This document shows positions 17,236-25,432 of a stretch of 64,000 nucleotides of DNA, piece by piece. The first letter of the stretch is position 1. Every line of letters starts with the position of its first letter. The translations under genes were made by a program, and so were the position numbers. The stretch is from Terrabacter sp. MAHUQ-38 (GTDB taxonomy: Bacteria > Actinomycetota > Actinomycetes > Actinomycetales > Dermatophilaceae): positions 1,453,732-1,517,731 of the forward strand of contig NZ_JACVCU010000001.1 of NCBI RefSeq assembly GCF_014518425.1, read 5' to 3'. The notes under the pieces are model-generated. The model saw only the letters and a program-made list of their open reading frames with translations. It had not been told where the DNA came from and did not search any database.

Positions 17236-18021
17236 ATGCCCGACACCGCCGTCGTCACCGGGGCCGCCCGAGGGATCGGCCGTGCGATCGCCGCGCGGCT
17301 CGCGCGAGAGGGCTGGCAGGTCGTCGTCGCCGACCGCGACGCCACCGAGCTCGCGGTGGTTGCCGACGAGACCGGCGCGATCGCCGTGCCAGGTGACTCG
17401 TCGACCGACGCGGGCGTGCGGCATCTCGTCGACACGGCATACGAGCACCTGGGGCACGTCGACGTCTTCTTCGCCAACGCCGGCATCGGCACGCTCAAGG
17501 GACTCGACGCGTCGGACGCCGAGTGGGCCCGCGCCCTCGAGACCAACGTGCTCGCCCACGTGCGCGCCGCCCGGCTGCTCGTGCCCCGCTGGCTGACGGC
17601 CGGCGGCGGCCGCCTCGTCGTCACCGCCTCGGCCGCCGGGTTGCTGACGATGCTCGGCGACGCGCCCTACTCCGTCAGCAAGCACGGCGCCGTCGCCTTC
17701 GCCGAGTGGCTGAGCGCCACCTACCGGCACCGCGGGATCGTCGTGCAGGCGATCTGCCCGCAGGGCGTGCAGACCCGGATGCTCGAGGAGTCCGGGCCGC
17801 TGCGCGACCTGCTGACCCGCGATGCCACCGTCAGCGCCGACGACGTGGCCGACGCGGCCTGGGAGGCGCTCGCCGGCGACGACTTCCTCGTGCTGCCGCA
17901 CCCCGAGGTGCGCGACTACTACGTCCAGCGAGCCGCCCACCCCGACGCATGGATCGCGGGCATGAACCGCCTCCAGCAGAAGCTCGACCACCACACCGCC
18001 GACCAGCAGGAGAACGCATGA
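17236..18021 (+). CDS. SDR family oxidoreductase
   Basis: A 261-residue short-chain dehydrogenase/reductase. TGAARGIGRAIA near the N-terminus is the NAD(P)-binding TGxxxGxG motif, FFANAGIG is the NNAG-like motif, and the catalytic Ser and Tyr-Lys are in TASAAGLL and YSVSKHG. GAGGAGC precedes the ATG. It is the first gene of a five-gene operon with a second SDR, an APH-type phosphotransferase and two acyl-CoA dehydrogenases, and its stop overlaps the next start by four bases. It may reduce or oxidise a keto/hydroxyacyl intermediate of that pathway. The substrate is unknown. Confidence 0.9.
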   Translation: MPDTAVVTGAARGIGRAIAARLAREGWQVVVADRDATELAVVADETGAIAVPGDSSTDAGVRHLVDTAYEHLGHVDVFFANAGIGTLKGLDASDAEWARALETNVLAHVRAARLLVPRWLTAGGGRLVVTASAAGLLTMLGDAPYSVSKHGAVAFAEWLSATYRHRGIVVQAICPQGVQTRMLEESGPLRDLLTRDATVSADDVADAAWEALAGDDFLVLPHPEVRDYYVQRAAHPDAWIAGMNRLQQKLDHHTADQQENA

Positions 18022-18797
18022 CCGTCCAGCCCAGCCCCGACCCGACCACCCAGCGCACCGCCATCGTCACCGGGGCCGCGCGCGGGATCGGCGCGGCCGT
18101 GGCCCGGCGCCTCGCCTCGGACGGGTTCGCCGTCGCCGTCCTCGACCTTGACGAGTCCGCCTGCGCCGCAGTCGTCTCCGAGATCGAGGCAGCGGGCGGC
18201 CGGGGCCTCGCCGTCGGCGTCGACGTCTCGGACGAGGCCGGCGTGCAGGCCGCCGTCGACCGCGTCGCGGCAGAGCTCGGTGCGCCGACCGTCCTCGTCA
18301 ACAACGCAGGGATCATCCGCGACAACATGCTCTTCAAGATGACGGCCGGCGACTGGGACGCCGTCATGAACGTCCACCTGCGCGGCTCGTTCCTGATGAC
18401 CCGCGCGACGCAGAAGCACATGATCGACGCCACGTGGGGTCGCGTCATCAACCTCAGCTCGACATCGGCCCTCGGCAACCGCGGCCAGGCCAACTACTCC
18501 GCGGCCAAGGCAGGCCTGCAGGGCTTCACGAAGACCCTCGCCATCGAGCTCGGCAAGTTCGGTGTCACGGCCAACGCGATCGCGCCCGGCTTCATCGCGA
18601 CCGACATGACGCGCCAGACGGCCGAGCGCATGGGCATCACGTTCGAGCAGTTCCTCGAGGGGGCCGCGAAGGAGATCCCCGTCGCCCGCGTCGGCCAGCC
18701 TGAGGACATCGCGGCGACGGCGTCGTTCCTCGTGCGCGACGAGGCGGGCTTCGTGTCCGGCCAGGTCATCTACGTCGCCGGCGGGCCGAAGGACTGA
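18018..18797 (+). CDS. SDR family 3-ketoacyl reductase-like protein (FabG/LvaD-like)
   Basis: A 259-residue SDR close to FabG and 3-hydroxybutyrate dehydrogenases. The cofactor motif is TGAARGIGAAVA, then LVNNAGIIRDN, the catalytic Ser in INLSSTSAL and the YSAAKAG motif. IAPGFIATDMT and the C-terminal GQVIYVAGG are FabG-like. The start ATG at 18018 overlaps the preceding stop (ATGA), and the next gene begins one base after its stop, so translation is coupled. In the Pseudomonas putida levulinate pathway an SDR (LvaD) reduces the 4-keto group before phosphorylation, and this gene holds an equivalent position. That role is inference. Confidence 0.9.
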   Translation: MTVQPSPDPTTQRTAIVTGAARGIGAAVARRLASDGFAVAVLDLDESACAAVVSEIEAAGGRGLAVGVDVSDEAGVQAAVDRVAAELGAPTVLVNNAGIIRDNMLFKMTAGDWDAVMNVHLRGSFLMTRATQKHMIDATWGRVINLSSTSALGNRGQANYSAAKAGLQGFTKTLAIELGKFGVTANAIAPGFIATDMTRQTAERMGITFEQFLEGAAKEIPVARVGQPEDIAATASFLVRDEAGFVSGQVIYVAGGPKD

Positions 18798-18798
18798 C

Positions 18799-19842
18799 GT
18801 GACCGAGGCCGCCCGCCGCCCTGACCACGACCCGCCCGGTCTGCCGCTCGACCGGCTCGCCGGCTTCATCGACGCCGAGGTGCCGGGCCTGCTCACCGGG
18901 CCGCTCACGGGACGGGTCGTGGCGGGCGGCAAGTCCAACCTCACGTACGAGGTCGGCGACGGCACGCGCACGGTCATCGTGCGCCGGCCCCCGCTCGGCC
19001 ACGTGCTCGCGACCGCGCACGACATGGCCCGCGAGCACCGCGTCATCACCGCCCTGCGCGACACCGTCGTGCCGGTGCCGCAGACGTATGCCGTGTGCGA
19101 GGACCCCGACGTCGTCGGCGCGCCGTTCTACGTCATGGAGCGCGTCGAGGGCACGCCCTACCGCTTCGCGGTGCAGCTCGAACCCCTCGGCGCCGAGCGC
19201 GTGCGCGCGATCAGCGACCGGATGGTCGACACGCTCGTCGCCCTCCACTCGGTCGACCCGGCGGCCGTCGGCCTCGACGACTTCGGCCGTCCGGAGGGCT
19301 TCCTCGAGCGGCAGGTCCGCCGCTGGAAGCAGCAGCTCGACGCCTCACGCAGCCGCGACCTGGCAGGCATCGACGAGCTGCATGAGCGCCTCGCCGGATC
19401 CGTTCCGGCTCAAGGCGATCCGACGATCGTCCACGGGGACTTCCGCCTCGACAACCTGCTCGTCACCAACGCCGACGAGGTGTCGGCCGTGCTCGACTGG
19501 GAGATGGCGACGCTCGGCGACCCGCTCACCGACGTCGCCCTCCTCGAGGCGTACCAGACGCTCCCGCTCATGATGGACAGCGTCGCCGTCTCCGACGTGT
19601 CCCGGACTCCCGGCTTCATCAGCGGCCCCGAGCTGCGCCAGAGGTATGCCGCGGCGAGCGGGCGCGACCTGGGCCACCTGTCGTTCCACCTCGGCCTCGC
19701 GTACTTCAAGCTCGCGGTGATCCTCGAGGGGATCCACTACCGCTACACGCAGGGCCAGACCGTGGGTAAGGGCTTCTCGACGATCGGCGAGGCCACCGTC
19801 CCACTGGTCGCCGCAGGCCTGGCTGCCGTGAAGGAGAGCTGA
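18799..19842 (+). CDS. APH-type phosphotransferase of acyl-CoA catabolism (LvaA/ACAD10-11 kinase-like)
   Basis: A 347-residue phosphotransferase of the aminoglycoside-phosphotransferase fold. GGKSNLTYEV holds the nucleotide-binding Lys region, HGDFRLDNLLV is the catalytic Brenner motif and DWEMATLGDPLTDVA is the metal-binding segment. This form is typical of the kinase fused to acyl-CoA dehydrogenase in human ACAD10/ACAD11 and of LvaA in Pseudomonas putida, which phosphorylate the 4-hydroxyl of 4-hydroxyacyl-CoA. The GTG start follows the upstream stop by one base. The adjacent acyl-CoA dehydrogenases strengthen this reading over antibiotic resistance. Confidence 0.9.
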   Translation: MTEAARRPDHDPPGLPLDRLAGFIDAEVPGLLTGPLTGRVVAGGKSNLTYEVGDGTRTVIVRRPPLGHVLATAHDMAREHRVITALRDTVVPVPQTYAVCEDPDVVGAPFYVMERVEGTPYRFAVQLEPLGAERVRAISDRMVDTLVALHSVDPAAVGLDDFGRPEGFLERQVRRWKQQLDASRSRDLAGIDELHERLAGSVPAQGDPTIVHGDFRLDNLLVTNADEVSAVLDWEMATLGDPLTDVALLEAYQTLPLMMDSVAVSDVSRTPGFISGPELRQRYAAASGRDLGHLSFHLGLAYFKLAVILEGIHYRYTQGQTVGKGFSTIGEATVPLVAAGLAAVKES

Positions 19843-19843
19843 C

Positions 19844-21076
19844 ATGGACTTCGGATTCGACTCCCGCACGGAGGAGCTGCGCCAGGAGCTGCTCGCCTTC
19901 ATGGACGAACGCATCACACCGTCGCTGCCCGTCTTCGACGAGCAGGTCGCGGCCCTCGACGACCGGTGGGCGTGGAGCACCGTGCCGGTCCTGCAGGACC
20001 TGCGCCGCGAGGCCCGCGACCTCGACCTCTGGAACGTCTTCCTGCCGGGCGAGCACGGCCCCGGCCTGACCAACCTCCAGTACGCACCGCTCGCCGAGAT
20101 CACCGGTCGCTGCATCCGGCTCGCCCCCGCGGCACTCAACTGCGCCGCCCCCGACACGGGCAACATGGAGGTGCTGGCGCAGTTCGGCACCGACGCGCAG
20201 CAGGCGGAGTGGCTGGGACCCTTGCTGCGCGGTGAGATCCGGTCGGCGTTCGCGATGACGGAGCCCGACGTCGCCAGCAGCGACGCGACGAACATCGAGC
20301 TCAGCATCCGTCGGGTGTCGTCCCCGTCCGGCGACGACTACGTCATCAACGGCCGCAAGTGGTGGATCACCGGCGCGATGAACCCCGAGTGCCGCATCTT
20401 CATCGTCATGGGCAAGACCGACCCGTCCGCCGAGCGGCACCGGCAGCAGTCGATGGTCCTCGTCCCGCGTGACACCCCCGGGCTCGAGGTCGTGCGTGGC
20501 ATGGAGGTCTTCGGCTACGACGACCACGACCACGGCGGCCACGCCGAGCTGCGCTTCACCGACGTGCGCGTCCCCGTGACGAACCTCATCGGCGACGAGG
20601 GCGGCGGCTTCGCGGTCGCCCAGGCCCGTCTGGGTCCTGGACGGATCCACCACTGCATGCGGTCGATCGGCCTCGCCGAGGTCGCCGTCGAGGCGATGTG
20701 CCGCCGCGCGTCCGAGCGCGTCGCCTTCGGCAGGCCCATCGCCGAGCAGGGCGTCGTGCGCGACTGGATCGCCGAGTCCCGCGTGCGCATCGAGCAGCTG
20801 CGCCTGCTCGTCCTCAAGACCGCGTGGCTCATGGACACCGTCGGCAACAAGGGTGCCCACACCGAGATCCAGGCGATCAAGATCGCCACCCCGAAGACGG
20901 TCGAGTGGGTGCTCGACAAGGCCATCCAGGTGCACGGCGCCGCAGGCCTCAGCCAGGACACCGAGCTCGCCGCCGCCTTCGCCGGCATCCGCACGCTGCG
21001 TTTCGCCGACGGACCCGACGAGGTGCACAAGAACGCCCTCGCCAAGGCGGAGCTGCAGAGGTATGCCGCCCGCTGA
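19844..21076 (+). CDS. Acyl-CoA dehydrogenase, ACAD10/11 type
   Basis: A 410-residue FAD acyl-CoA dehydrogenase. The middle domain has FAMTEPDVASSDATN and the flavin-contacting RKWWITGA, and the C-terminal domain reads RVAFGRPIAEQG and then VHGAAGLSQDTELA. Near the end, RFADGPDEVHKNALA replaces the usual YEGT-x-E-I-Q and matches the ADGPDEVH form of ACAD10/ACAD11, which eliminate phosphate from 4-phosphoacyl-CoA. The gene starts one base after the phosphotransferase stop, so the two enzymes that are fused in animals are neighbours here. Length is normal. Confidence 0.92.
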   Translation: MDFGFDSRTEELRQELLAFMDERITPSLPVFDEQVAALDDRWAWSTVPVLQDLRREARDLDLWNVFLPGEHGPGLTNLQYAPLAEITGRCIRLAPAALNCAAPDTGNMEVLAQFGTDAQQAEWLGPLLRGEIRSAFAMTEPDVASSDATNIELSIRRVSSPSGDDYVINGRKWWITGAMNPECRIFIVMGKTDPSAERHRQQSMVLVPRDTPGLEVVRGMEVFGYDDHDHGGHAELRFTDVRVPVTNLIGDEGGGFAVAQARLGPGRIHHCMRSIGLAEVAVEAMCRRASERVAFGRPIAEQGVVRDWIAESRVRIEQLRLLVLKTAWLMDTVGNKGAHTEIQAIKIATPKTVEWVLDKAIQVHGAAGLSQDTELAAAFAGIRTLRFADGPDEVHKNALAKAELQRYAAR

Positions 21077-21101
21077 GCCGTGCACGACGAAGGGACGGAC
21101 G

Positions 21102-22271
21102 ATGGACTTCGACCTCAGCGCCGAGGAGCGCGAGATCCGCGACTGGGTGCGCACGTTCGTGCGCAGGGAGATCATGCCGCTCGAGCAGCAGGCCCTCGAG
21201 CGCGAGCGCCGGCACGAGCGCGGCATCACGCCGGATGAGCTGAAGGCCTTGCAGGACAAGGCGAGGACGGCCGGCTTCTTCGGCGTCCAGACGCCCGAGA
21301 GCCACGGCGGCATGGGGCAGGGCGCCGTCGTCGCGGCGCTCATCGAGATCGAGCTCGGGCGCTCGTTCGTGCCGTTCCGGTTCGCCGGTGAGGCCGACAA
21401 CATCCTCTTCAGCGCCAACGAGGAGCAGCAGGAGCGCTACCTAGTGCCGACGATCGAGGGCGTTCGGAAGTCGTGCTTCGCGATCACCGAGCCGGGAGCC
21501 GGCTCCGACGCCCGCGCGATCCGCACGAGCGCGCGGCGCGAGGGCGACCAGTGGGTCATCAACGGCGAGAAGACCTTCATCACCGGCGGCAACGAGGCCG
21601 ACTTCGTCATGGTCTTCGCCGTCACGGACAGGGAGAAGGGCGCCGACGGGGGAGTCACGTGCTTCCTCGTCGACCGCGACCGCGGGTGGCGCAGCGAGCC
21701 CATCGACACGATGGGTGAGTGGGGCCCGGCCGCACTCGTCTTCGAGGATGTCCGTGTGCCGCACTCGGCGATCCTCGGCGAGGAGGGGAAGGGTTTCGAG
21801 CTCGCGATGCGCTGGATCGGCAAGGGCCGCTACATGCTCCCCGCGCGAGCGCTCGGCGCGTGCGAGCGCCTCGTCGAGATGGGGATGGAGCACGCGCGAA
21901 ACCGCGTGACCTTCGGTCAGGCCATCGCCGAGCGCCAGGCCATCCAGTGGATGGTCGCCGACTCCGCCGTCGAGATCGAGGCACTGCGCTGGCTCGTCCT
22001 CACCGCGGCCTGGCAGGTCGACCGCGGCCTCGACTCGCGCCAGTCGCAGTCGATGGCGAAGCTGTACGGTGGCCTCAAGGCCAACGAGATCGTCGACCGC
22101 GTGCTGCAGATCCACGGCGGAATGGGTTACACGAGAGAGCTGCCCGTCGAGCGGTGGTACCGCGAGCTGCGCCTGCTGCGGATCTACGAGGGCACGGACG
22201 AGATCCAGCGCCGCACCATCGCGCGCAACCTGCTCAGGGGGCATGCCTCCGTCCGTGGGCACCTGGGCTGA
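21102..22271 (+). CDS. Acyl-CoA dehydrogenase
   Basis: A 389-residue FAD acyl-CoA dehydrogenase of classical type. FAITEPGAGSDA and NGEKTFITGGNEADF are the flavin and substrate loops, ERQAIQWMVADS is the helix that lines the pocket, and YEGTDEIQRRTIARNLL carries the usual C-terminal catalytic Glu. It is a paralogue of the upstream ACAD but not of the ACAD10/11 type, so it probably performs the standard alpha-beta dehydrogenation in the same pathway. The ATG at 21102 is chosen because the family's N-terminus (MDFDLSAEERE) starts there. It is the last gene of the operon, 25 bases after the preceding stop. Confidence 0.92.
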   Translation: MDFDLSAEEREIRDWVRTFVRREIMPLEQQALERERRHERGITPDELKALQDKARTAGFFGVQTPESHGGMGQGAVVAALIEIELGRSFVPFRFAGEADNILFSANEEQQERYLVPTIEGVRKSCFAITEPGAGSDARAIRTSARREGDQWVINGEKTFITGGNEADFVMVFAVTDREKGADGGVTCFLVDRDRGWRSEPIDTMGEWGPAALVFEDVRVPHSAILGEEGKGFELAMRWIGKGRYMLPARALGACERLVEMGMEHARNRVTFGQAIAERQAIQWMVADSAVEIEALRWLVLTAAWQVDRGLDSRQSQSMAKLYGGLKANEIVDRVLQIHGGMGYTRELPVERWYRELRLLRIYEGTDEIQRRTIARNLLRGHASVRGHLG

Positions 22272-22287
22272 CCGGGCAGCGCGACTC

Positions 22288-22327
22288 GGGCACACGGCAT
22301 ACGCGGGCACACGGCATACGCGGGCAC
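22288..22327 (+). repeat. Tandem 17-base repeat
   Basis: The unit GGGCACACGGCATACGC occurs at 22288-22304 and 22305-22321, followed by GGGCAC as a partial third copy. Each unit contains GGCATAC, the 7-mer that is over-represented across the window. It lies just after the second acyl-CoA dehydrogenase, outside any gene. Confidence 0.9.
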
Positions 22328-22382
22328 TCGTCACGGTCGCCGCGTGCTTCACACGCAACCGGGCCCGGGGCATGCTGTGGGG

Positions 22383-22769
22383 ATGGCTGGGCCTCCCGCA
22401 TCCGCGAAGCAGCTCAACAAGCTCGCCGTCCGGCTCGCCGGGCACCGCGCCCTCCCGCTGTGGGCGGTGCTGCGGCACACGGGCCGGTCGAGCGGCAAGG
22501 AGTATGCGACGCCGGTCGCCGTCATCCCGACGCCGACGTCGTTCCTCATCGCGCTGCCGTGGGGTCGTGGCACCGACTGGGTGCGCAACGTCCGGCGCGC
22601 GGGTGGGTGCACGGTCCGGTGGAAGGGGCGTGAGTTCACCTGCAGCGAGCCCACGTTCGTCGAGAAGGACGTGGCGCTCGCGACTGCCCGAGGGATCGTG
22701 CGCCTCGTCATCGAACGGAGCGACCCGGCGGGCGGGTTCCTCCAGCTCACCCGGGCGACACGCGTGTGA
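22383..22769 (+). CDS. Deazaflavin (F420)-dependent nitroreductase-fold protein
   Basis: A 128-residue protein of the Ddn/FDOR split-barrel family. PLWAVLRHTGRSSGKEYATP is the typical strand pair with TGR-x-SGK, followed by a core SFLIALPWG and WVRNVRRAGGCTVRWKG, which match the family's NW-x-RN-x-xA segment. Members use F420H2 to reduce nitroimidazoles, enones or unknown natural substrates in the cytoplasm. The ATG at 22383 gives the usual length. A frame-matched upstream start at 22344 would add 13 residues that do not look conserved. It is a single gene between the ACAD operon and the sensor kinases. Confidence 0.82.
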   Translation: MAGPPASAKQLNKLAVRLAGHRALPLWAVLRHTGRSSGKEYATPVAVIPTPTSFLIALPWGRGTDWVRNVRRAGGCTVRWKGREFTCSEPTFVEKDVALATARGIVRLVIERSDPAGGFLQLTRATRV

Positions 22770-22867
22770 AACGCACCTTTTGCCCGATTGTCCGCAGAAC
22801 TGCGCCATCATGAGTCAATGAGGTCTGCGCAGGGGTTCGCAGCCGACGCCGCGCGTCGCCCGGTGGC

Positions 22868-25369
22868 GTGGTGCTGGCCGAGTGGTGCCTGCCGGTGACT
22901 CTCCCCCTGTTCGGGCGCACCCGCTGGTGGGTGGGTGCGCTCGTGGCGCTCGTGGGGATCTTCGTGCTGGGCGCGACGGCGGTGCGGTTCGCGCCTCCGG
23001 GATCGACGGTGGCCGTCTGGTGGCCGGCCGCGGGTCTCGCGGTCTCGTTCCTGCTGGCGTCGGCTCGGGGCTGGCGGGCGTGGCTGTTCGTCCTCGGCGT
23101 CGTGGTCTTCAGCGGTGCCGCGAACGTCTACGGCGGGCGGACCCTGCCGCTCGGCCTGTGCTTCGGCATCGCCAACGCGTCCGAGGCCGCGGTCGTCTTC
23201 CAGCTGCTGACCCGCGGGGGACGGCGTCCCCGCCTCGCCTCGATGGAGGACCTGTGGCGTCTGCTCGCCGCGACGCTCGCGGGAGCGCTCGTCTTCGGGC
23301 TGCTCGCCGGCCTCACGGTGCGTTACGGACTGAACGGCCCGTTCCTCGCCACGGTGACGGCGGTGACGGCCTCGCACGTCGCGGCGGTCCTCGTCATCGC
23401 GCCGCTCGGCATCGCAGCCGGCACGCGGCGCACGAGACGCCCGGGCCTCGAGGACCTCGTCCAGTGGGTCGTCCTCGTCGGACTCACGGTGTGGGTGTTC
23501 CACACGGACCAGGTCCTGCCGCTCGCCTTCCTGCCCATCCCGGTCCTCGTCTGGGGCGCACTACGCCTGGGCCTGCGCACCGTCTCCGTGCAGCTGCTCG
23601 TCGTCGGCGCCCTGGCCGTCGCGCTGACGAGCATCGGTGGCGGACCGTTCACGGCGGCCGCGCAGGGCGGCGGCATCCGGCCGGAGACGGTGGGCGCGCT
23701 CACCCAGGCCTTCCTCGTCACGTGCGCGGTCACCGCGCTGTCCTTGTCGGTGGCGGCGACCCAGCGTCGCGAGGCGCTTGCTGACCTCCGCAGCGAGGTC
23801 GAGCTGTCGGGCGTCGTGCTCGACACCGCGGCCAGCGCGATCGTCGTCGTCGACTGCTCCGGTGCCATCGCGCGGCTCAACGCGACGGCGGCCCGGCTGC
23901 TGGGCGGCCCCGAGGACGAGTTCGTGGGCCGGCTGGCCGCGGACGTCTTCCCCGTGGCCGATCGCGAGCGGGTCGCCACGCACGTGGCCGGCATCGCCGA
24001 CGGCGCCGTGCCGCTGCACGAGGAGCAGGACTGGCGCGTCGAGGGGCTCGGCGTGCGGCACATCGTGTGGACCAACGCCTACCTCACCGACGACGACGGC
24101 AACCGCACGCACCTGGTGAGGACGGGCGTCGACGTGACCGACGAGCGAGCGGCCCGGACCTTCGTCGAGGCGGTCCTCGAGGCCGCGACCGCGACCGTCA
24201 TCGTCGGCACCGACCTCGAGGGTGTCATCACGCTCTTCAACCGCGGCGCCGAGAACGTCCTCGGCTGGCGGGCGTCCGAGGTGGTGAGCCGACGCGACTG
24301 GTCGCTCCTCCACGATCCAGGCGAGATCGCCCGCAGGGCAAGGGAGCTCGGGGTCGAGTCGGGTTTCGACGTCCTCGTGCAGCGCGTCCGTGCCGGCGCG
24401 AGCACCGAGACCCGCGACTGGACGTACATCCGCAAGGACGGCACGCGGCGCACGGTCTCACTCACGATGAGCGGTATCCGTGACGAGGCGGGTCACCTGA
24501 CCGGCTACCTCGGCGTCGCCGAGGACGTCACCCGGCGGCGCCAGGCGGAGGTCGCCCTCCAGGTGGCCCTCGACCGCGAGCGCCAGGCCGTCGACGAGCT
24601 GACCCAGATCGACCGCACGAAGTCCGAGTTCGCCTCGGCGGTCAGCCACGAGCTGCGCACCCCTCTCGCGAGCGTCCTCGGCTACACCGAGATGCTCGAG
24701 GACGGCGCGGCCGGTCCGCTCAGCGACCGGCAGCTCGAGCTCGTCGCGCGCGTCGACCGCAACGGCCGTCGGCTGCTCTCGCTCATCGAGGACCTGCTGC
24801 TCAACTCGCGGATCGAAGCCGGGCGGTTGGAGCTCCACCCCCGCCGCTGCGACCTGTCCGACGTCGTCGCGAGCGCGTGGACGACCGTCGAGACGGTCAC
24901 CGCGCAGCGCGACCTCGTGCGCCAGGTCGAGGTGTCGCCGCGCCCGCTGTGGATCGAGGGCGACCCGGCGGCACTGGAGCGCATGGTCACCAACCTCCTG
25001 TCGAATGCCGTGAAGTTCACCCCGGACGGTGGCCGGGTCAGCCTCGCCCTCCACCCGGACGAGAAGGACCCGGGGGCTGTGCGCCTGGTCGTGTCGGACT
25101 CCGGCATGGGCATCCCGGAGGCGGACCACGAGAAGGTCTTCGCCCGCTTCTTCCGGTCGAGCGCGGCCAACGAACGAGCCATCCAGGGTTCCGGGCTGGG
25201 CCTGTCCATCGTCCGGGCCATCGTCGAGGGCCACGGCGGTACCGTGTCGGTCGACTCCGCTCCGGAGGCGGGGGCGACCTTCACCGTGAGACTTCCGGTG
25301 TCGGGTTCTGACGGACCGGCCCTCGCGCCGGCCGGCCGGACATATCGTGACCATGCCGACGATTCATGA
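22868..25369 (+). CDS. Sensor histidine kinase with MASE1, two PAS domains
   Basis: An 833-residue membrane sensor. Residues about 15-300 form a MASE1-like domain of eight or so helices (WWVGALVALVGIFVLGATAV, WWPAAGLAVSFLL, and more). Two PAS domains follow (LDTAASAIVVVDCSGAIARL near 320 and LEAATATVIVGTDLEGVITL near 440), then HisKA with the phospho-acceptor in AVSHELRTPLASVLGY (His about residue 593) and HATPase_c with NLLSNAVKFTPDGGRV and GSGLGLSIVRAIVEGHGG. It autophosphorylates on His and passes phosphate to a response regulator, but none is adjacent. The next gene is a second kinase. GTG at 22868 is the start, and a second GTG follows directly. Confidence 0.9.
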   Translation: MVLAEWCLPVTLPLFGRTRWWVGALVALVGIFVLGATAVRFAPPGSTVAVWWPAAGLAVSFLLASARGWRAWLFVLGVVVFSGAANVYGGRTLPLGLCFGIANASEAAVVFQLLTRGGRRPRLASMEDLWRLLAATLAGALVFGLLAGLTVRYGLNGPFLATVTAVTASHVAAVLVIAPLGIAAGTRRTRRPGLEDLVQWVVLVGLTVWVFHTDQVLPLAFLPIPVLVWGALRLGLRTVSVQLLVVGALAVALTSIGGGPFTAAAQGGGIRPETVGALTQAFLVTCAVTALSLSVAATQRREALADLRSEVELSGVVLDTAASAIVVVDCSGAIARLNATAARLLGGPEDEFVGRLAADVFPVADRERVATHVAGIADGAVPLHEEQDWRVEGLGVRHIVWTNAYLTDDDGNRTHLVRTGVDVTDERAARTFVEAVLEAATATVIVGTDLEGVITLFNRGAENVLGWRASEVVSRRDWSLLHDPGEIARRARELGVESGFDVLVQRVRAGASTETRDWTYIRKDGTRRTVSLTMSGIRDEAGHLTGYLGVAEDVTRRRQAEVALQVALDRERQAVDELTQIDRTKSEFASAVSHELRTPLASVLGYTEMLEDGAAGPLSDRQLELVARVDRNGRRLLSLIEDLLLNSRIEAGRLELHPRRCDLSDVVASAWTTVETVTAQRDLVRQVEVSPRPLWIEGDPAALERMVTNLLSNAVKFTPDGGRVSLALHPDEKDPGAVRLVVSDSGMGIPEADHEKVFARFFRSSAANERAIQGSGLGLSIVRAIVEGHGGTVSVDSAPEAGATFTVRLPVSGSDGPALAPAGRTYRDHADDS

Positions 25370-25432
25370 CGAAGTGGCCGTGCTTCCGTCGGATCGTTGG
25401 TGGTCGCAGGTAGTCCTAGTAAGGGGTCAGGC

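Noticed and set aside
18799..19842. Aminoglycoside resistance gene
   Set aside because: The fold is APH-like, but the sequence type and the acyl-CoA dehydrogenase neighbours fit acyl-CoA metabolism.
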